This document shows, one piece after another, positions 6,275-7,963 of a stretch of 7,963 bases of DNA. How positions within the stretch are numbered: the first letter of the stretch is position 1; each line of letters begins with the position of its first letter. A program made the translations under genes and the position numbers. The DNA is taken from NCBI GenBank assembly GCA_023139255.1, contig JAGLNY010000084.1, positions 1-7,963 on the forward strand, written 5' to 3'. The stretch comes from Spirochaetales bacterium (lineage in GTDB: Bacteria; Spirochaetota; Spirochaetia; JABMQR01). The notes under the pieces were generated by a model. The model made no database searches. It was not told where the DNA came from and saw nothing but the letters and a program-made list of their open reading frames with translations.

Positions 6275-6303
6275 TTGAAGCACAGCCGGCTTTCATATAG
6301 AAT
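6275..6303 (+). promoter_or_regulatory. Sigma70-like promoter of the aldolase gene
   Basis: TTGAAG (6275-6280, 4 of 6), a 17-bp spacer and TAGAAT (6298-6303, 5 of 6). A start near 6310 would give a leader of about 50 nt. The spacer contains the palindrome AGCCGGCT (6284-6291), a possible operator. In this direction it is the only good hexamer pair I found between the toxin and the aldolase. Confidence 0.55.
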
Positions 6304-6359
6304 GACAGTAGATCATCGTCAATTAAAAGAATGATACAAGATAAGGATAAAGAACAATA

Positions 6360-7067
6360 ATGGACTACGAAAAAGAAAGAACTGATGTCGCGTATTTTAT
6401 GAGAAGATTATATGAAAAGAATCTCACAACCTGTTCCGGGGGAAATATCAGCATGAGAATTGATAAAGAAATTATTCTTATTACCCCATCCGGAACCGAC
6501 AAAGGAAGAATAACCGCGGAAGAGATAGGCATAATGAACATAGAAGGGAAAAATCTGACTCCCGATAAAAAACCCAGCATAGAGAGTGAAATGCATATAA
6601 CCGTTTATAGAAACAGACCGGATATCAAAGCAATCATTCATGCGCATCCGGTAACTGCAAGCAGTTTTACAGCCTCCAAAAAAAAGATAAACTGCAGCCT
6701 TATAGCGGAATCCGGTGCAGTTATAGGGACACCTGTATTTGCCCCGTACGCTTTAATGGGGACGAAAGACCTGGCAGAAACTGTCTCTGAAGCTGCACAA
6801 CATGGAAATACAATCCTTATGTCAAATCATGGAATTCTTGCCGTTGGAAATTCTCTCCTTGAAGCATTTAACAGAATAGAAGTGCTTGAAGCTGCTGCAA
6901 AAATCACCCTTATAACAGAACTGTTAGGAGAAAAAAAGGAGCTTTCAGAATCCCAGCTTCATGAAATGAAATCTATGCATGAGACAAGCACAGATGAGAA
7001 AAATACCGTAACAGTAGATGAAGATTTGATAAAATTAATAACACAGACTATTTTGGAGAATTTGTAG
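6360..7067 (+). CDS. Class II aldolase (fuculose-phosphate type) with C-terminal targeting-like helix
   Basis: A Zn-dependent class II aldolase/adducin-head enzyme. Members split sugar 1-phosphates such as L-fuculose-1-phosphate to dihydroxyacetone phosphate and an aldehyde, or decarboxylate 3-oxo-tetronate phosphates. The 235-residue product shows SGGNIS (26-31) and TPSGTDKG (42-49) for phosphate binding, catalytic Glu75 in PSIESEMH, metal ligands His94 and His96 in HAHP, and His157 in SNHG. FucA is about 215 residues; here the catalytic domain ends near 205. A polar linker (HETSTDEKNTVTVDED, 207-222) and an amphipathic helix LIKLITQTILENL (223-235) follow, resembling microcompartment encapsulation peptides. 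An in-frame TAA at 6348 fixes the ATG at 6360; AAGGA lies 12 nt upstream, a rather long spacing. The sugar substrate cannot be told from sequence. The next gene encodes an isopropylmalate-dehydrogenase-type enzyme. Confidence 0.93.
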   Translation: MDYEKERTDVAYFMRRLYEKNLTTCSGGNISMRIDKEIILITPSGTDKGRITAEEIGIMNIEGKNLTPDKKPSIESEMHITVYRNRPDIKAIIHAHPVTASSFTASKKKINCSLIAESGAVIGTPVFAPYALMGTKDLAETVSEAAQHGNTILMSNHGILAVGNSLLEAFNRIEVLEAAAKITLITELLGEKKELSESQLHEMKSMHETSTDEKNTVTVDEDLIKLITQTILENL

Positions 7068-7070
7068 TCC

Positions 7071-7094
7071 GCGATTAAACGCCAATTTAATCGC
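7071..7094 (+). terminator. Perfect 9-bp hairpin after the aldolase, no U-tract
   Basis: GCGATTAAA (7071-7079) pairs perfectly with TTTAATCGC (7086-7094) across the 6-nt loop CGCCAA, starting 4 nt after the aldolase stop. The sequence that follows (AACCGGTCCC) has no T-run, so efficient intrinsic termination is not expected. An mRNA-stabilising or processing hairpin between two co-transcribed genes, or a protein-binding inverted repeat, fits as well. Confidence 0.5.
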
Positions 7095-7138
7095 AACCGG
7101 TCCCGCCATGAAGAATGTTGGCTTTTCACAATTTAATA

Positions 7139-7167
7139 TTGACTTAAAAAGAAAAATACCATAGTTT
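7139..7167 (+). promoter_or_regulatory. Weak candidate promoter before the dehydrogenase gene
   Basis: TTGACT (7139-7144, 5 of 6), a 17-bp spacer and TAGTTT (7162-7167, only 3 of 6). The -10 is poor, so transcription may instead come from the aldolase promoter through the hairpin at 7071-7094. The 171-bp gap holds no gene that I can see. Confidence 0.25.
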
Positions 7168-7200
7168 CTACATAAAATAATATAGTAAATTAAGCTTCAT

Positions 7201-7212
7201 TCCATGCATGGA
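7201..7212. promoter_or_regulatory. 12-bp perfect palindrome, possible operator
   Basis: TCCATGCATGGA is its own reverse complement and lies 14 nt before the AGGAGTGA ribosome site of the dehydrogenase gene. The position suits a repressor site or a small RNA hairpin affecting translation. The ATG inside it is followed by a TAA after three further codons and is not a gene start. Confidence 0.35.
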
Positions 7213-7238
7213 GTGTGGTAACAACTCAGGAGTGAGAA

Positions 7239-7963
7239 ATGGTAAAAAAATATAATATTGCAGTATTACCGGGAGACGGTACAGGACCAGAAGTTGTAGT
7301 TGAAGGGAAAAAGGTTCTTTCTGCTGTTGCTGATAAATATGGGTTTAAACTTGATTTTACAGAGTTCGATTATGGCGGAGACAGATACATAAGAACAGGA
7401 GAAGTGCTTCCTGATTCAGCTGCAGATGAGCTGAGAGAATTCGATTCGATTTTCCTGGGAGCAATTGGCCATCCCGATGTTAAACCGGGTATACTGGAAA
7501 AAGGGATCCTCCTCAGACTCAGATTTGAGCTGGATCAGTACATCAATCTTCGTCCGGTCAGGTTGTATCCGGGAGTTGAGACACCAATTAAAGATAAGGG
7601 ACCTAAAGAGATCGATTATGTTGTAATTAGGGAAAATACCGGGGGCATATATACCGGTACCGGCGGCAACTCAATGATAGGGACACCCAATGAAGTTGCA
7701 GTGCAAAGCATGGTTTATAACAGATTCCAGGTAGACAGATGCCTCCGCTATGCATTTGAATATACAAGGACCCATGGAAAAAAAACCCGGGGTGTAGGGT
7801 CTGAAAATACCCTTGGCCTTGTAGGTAAAACCAATGTACTTACACACGTATTTGATCTCTGGGAAAGAGCATTCCACGAAATGGGAGAAAAAGATTACCC
7901 CGATATAACGCGGGATTATTATCATGTGGATGCTACATGCATGTGGATGGTGAAAAGTCCTGA
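7239..7963 (+). CDS. Isocitrate/isopropylmalate dehydrogenase family enzyme, 3' end beyond right edge
   Basis: A metal- and NAD(P)-dependent beta-decarboxylating dehydrogenase of the LeuB/Icd/tartrate-dehydrogenase family: 241 codons seen of about 350-370. Visible motifs are GDGTGPE (12-18), substrate arginines Arg95 and Arg105 (RLRFELDQYINLRP), Arg131 in RENTGG, catalytic Tyr138, Lys197 in GKTNV and metal-ligand Asp231 in HVDATCMWMV. The strong AGGAGTGA (7228-7235) fixes the ATG at 7239. LeuB-like and tartrate-dehydrogenase-like proteins share LDQYxNLRPVRL, and the residues that line the isopropyl pocket in true LeuB do not align clearly here. With no leuA, leuC or leuD in view and an aldolase upstream, a catabolic 2-hydroxyacid such as tartrate or a malate derivative is as likely as leucine synthesis. 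The frame is still open at the edge; the TGA in the last three bases is out of frame. Confidence 0.92.
   Translation, partial: MVKKYNIAVLPGDGTGPEVVVEGKKVLSAVADKYGFKLDFTEFDYGGDRYIRTGEVLPDSAADELREFDSIFLGAIGHPDVKPGILEKGILLRLRFELDQYINLRPVRLYPGVETPIKDKGPKEIDYVVIRENTGGIYTGTGGNSMIGTPNEVAVQSMVYNRFQVDRCLRYAFEYTRTHGKKTRGVGSENTLGLVGKTNVLTHVFDLWERAFHEMGEKDYPDITRDYYHVDATCMWMVKSP

Noticed and set aside
7671..7925. Minus-strand open frame of 84 codons
   Set aside because: Fully inside the LeuB-family dehydrogenase gene, whose plus frame holds all catalytic motifs.
7961..7963. TGA at the last three bases as the stop of the dehydrogenase
   Set aside because: The reading frame from 7239 puts the next codon at 7962, so this TGA is out of frame; the protein is also about 110 residues short of family length.

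Overview
The window looks like a chromosomal segment of a mesophilic, probably anaerobic bacterium of moderate-to-low G+C (hand counts of sampled 60-base lines mostly near 35-50%). Promoters are sigma70-like, most genes have AGGAG-type Shine-Dalgarno sites, and gene packing is tight. I cannot name the phylum from the sequence. Nothing points to phage or plasmid; no rRNA, tRNA, CRISPR array or transposase was seen.

Layout. (1) Positions 1-1102, minus strand: an intact but window-truncated AAA-like P-loop ATPase whose 3' end lies off the left edge. (2) 1168-5231, minus strand: a compact four-gene operon. In transcription order it encodes an XRE/cupin regulator, an FabG-type short-chain dehydrogenase, a fused-subunit acyl-CoA/3-ketoacid CoA-transferase and an acetyl-CoA acetyltransferase (thiolase), with gaps of only 4-20 nt. 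Together they could oxidise a 3-hydroxyacid such as 3-hydroxybutyrate to the 3-ketoacid, activate it to acetoacetyl-CoA and split it to acetyl-CoA, or run the reverse way. (3) 5467-6032, minus strand: a BrnT-like toxin and CopG/BrnA-like antitoxin pair, toxin first. It sits between the two metabolic regions and is bordered by G-rich non-coding stretches. (4) 6360-7963, plus strand: a class II (fuculose-phosphate type) aldolase and, 171 bp later, an isocitrate/isopropylmalate dehydrogenase-family enzyme running off the right edge. They probably belong to a sugar-acid or sugar-phosphate catabolic cluster.

The most interesting signal is the end of the aldolase. After the normal catalytic domain comes a polar linker and a short amphipathic helix that closely resembles the encapsulation peptides of bacterial microcompartment cargo enzymes. 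No shell protein is in the window, so this predicts that shell genes lie just to the right or elsewhere. A second theme is that the XRE regulator and the toxin gene both lack a Shine-Dalgarno site and have well-placed -35/-10 hexamers that put the transcript start at or next to the ATG, suggesting leaderless mRNAs for the two regulatory genes while the metabolic genes use leaders with ribosome binding sites.
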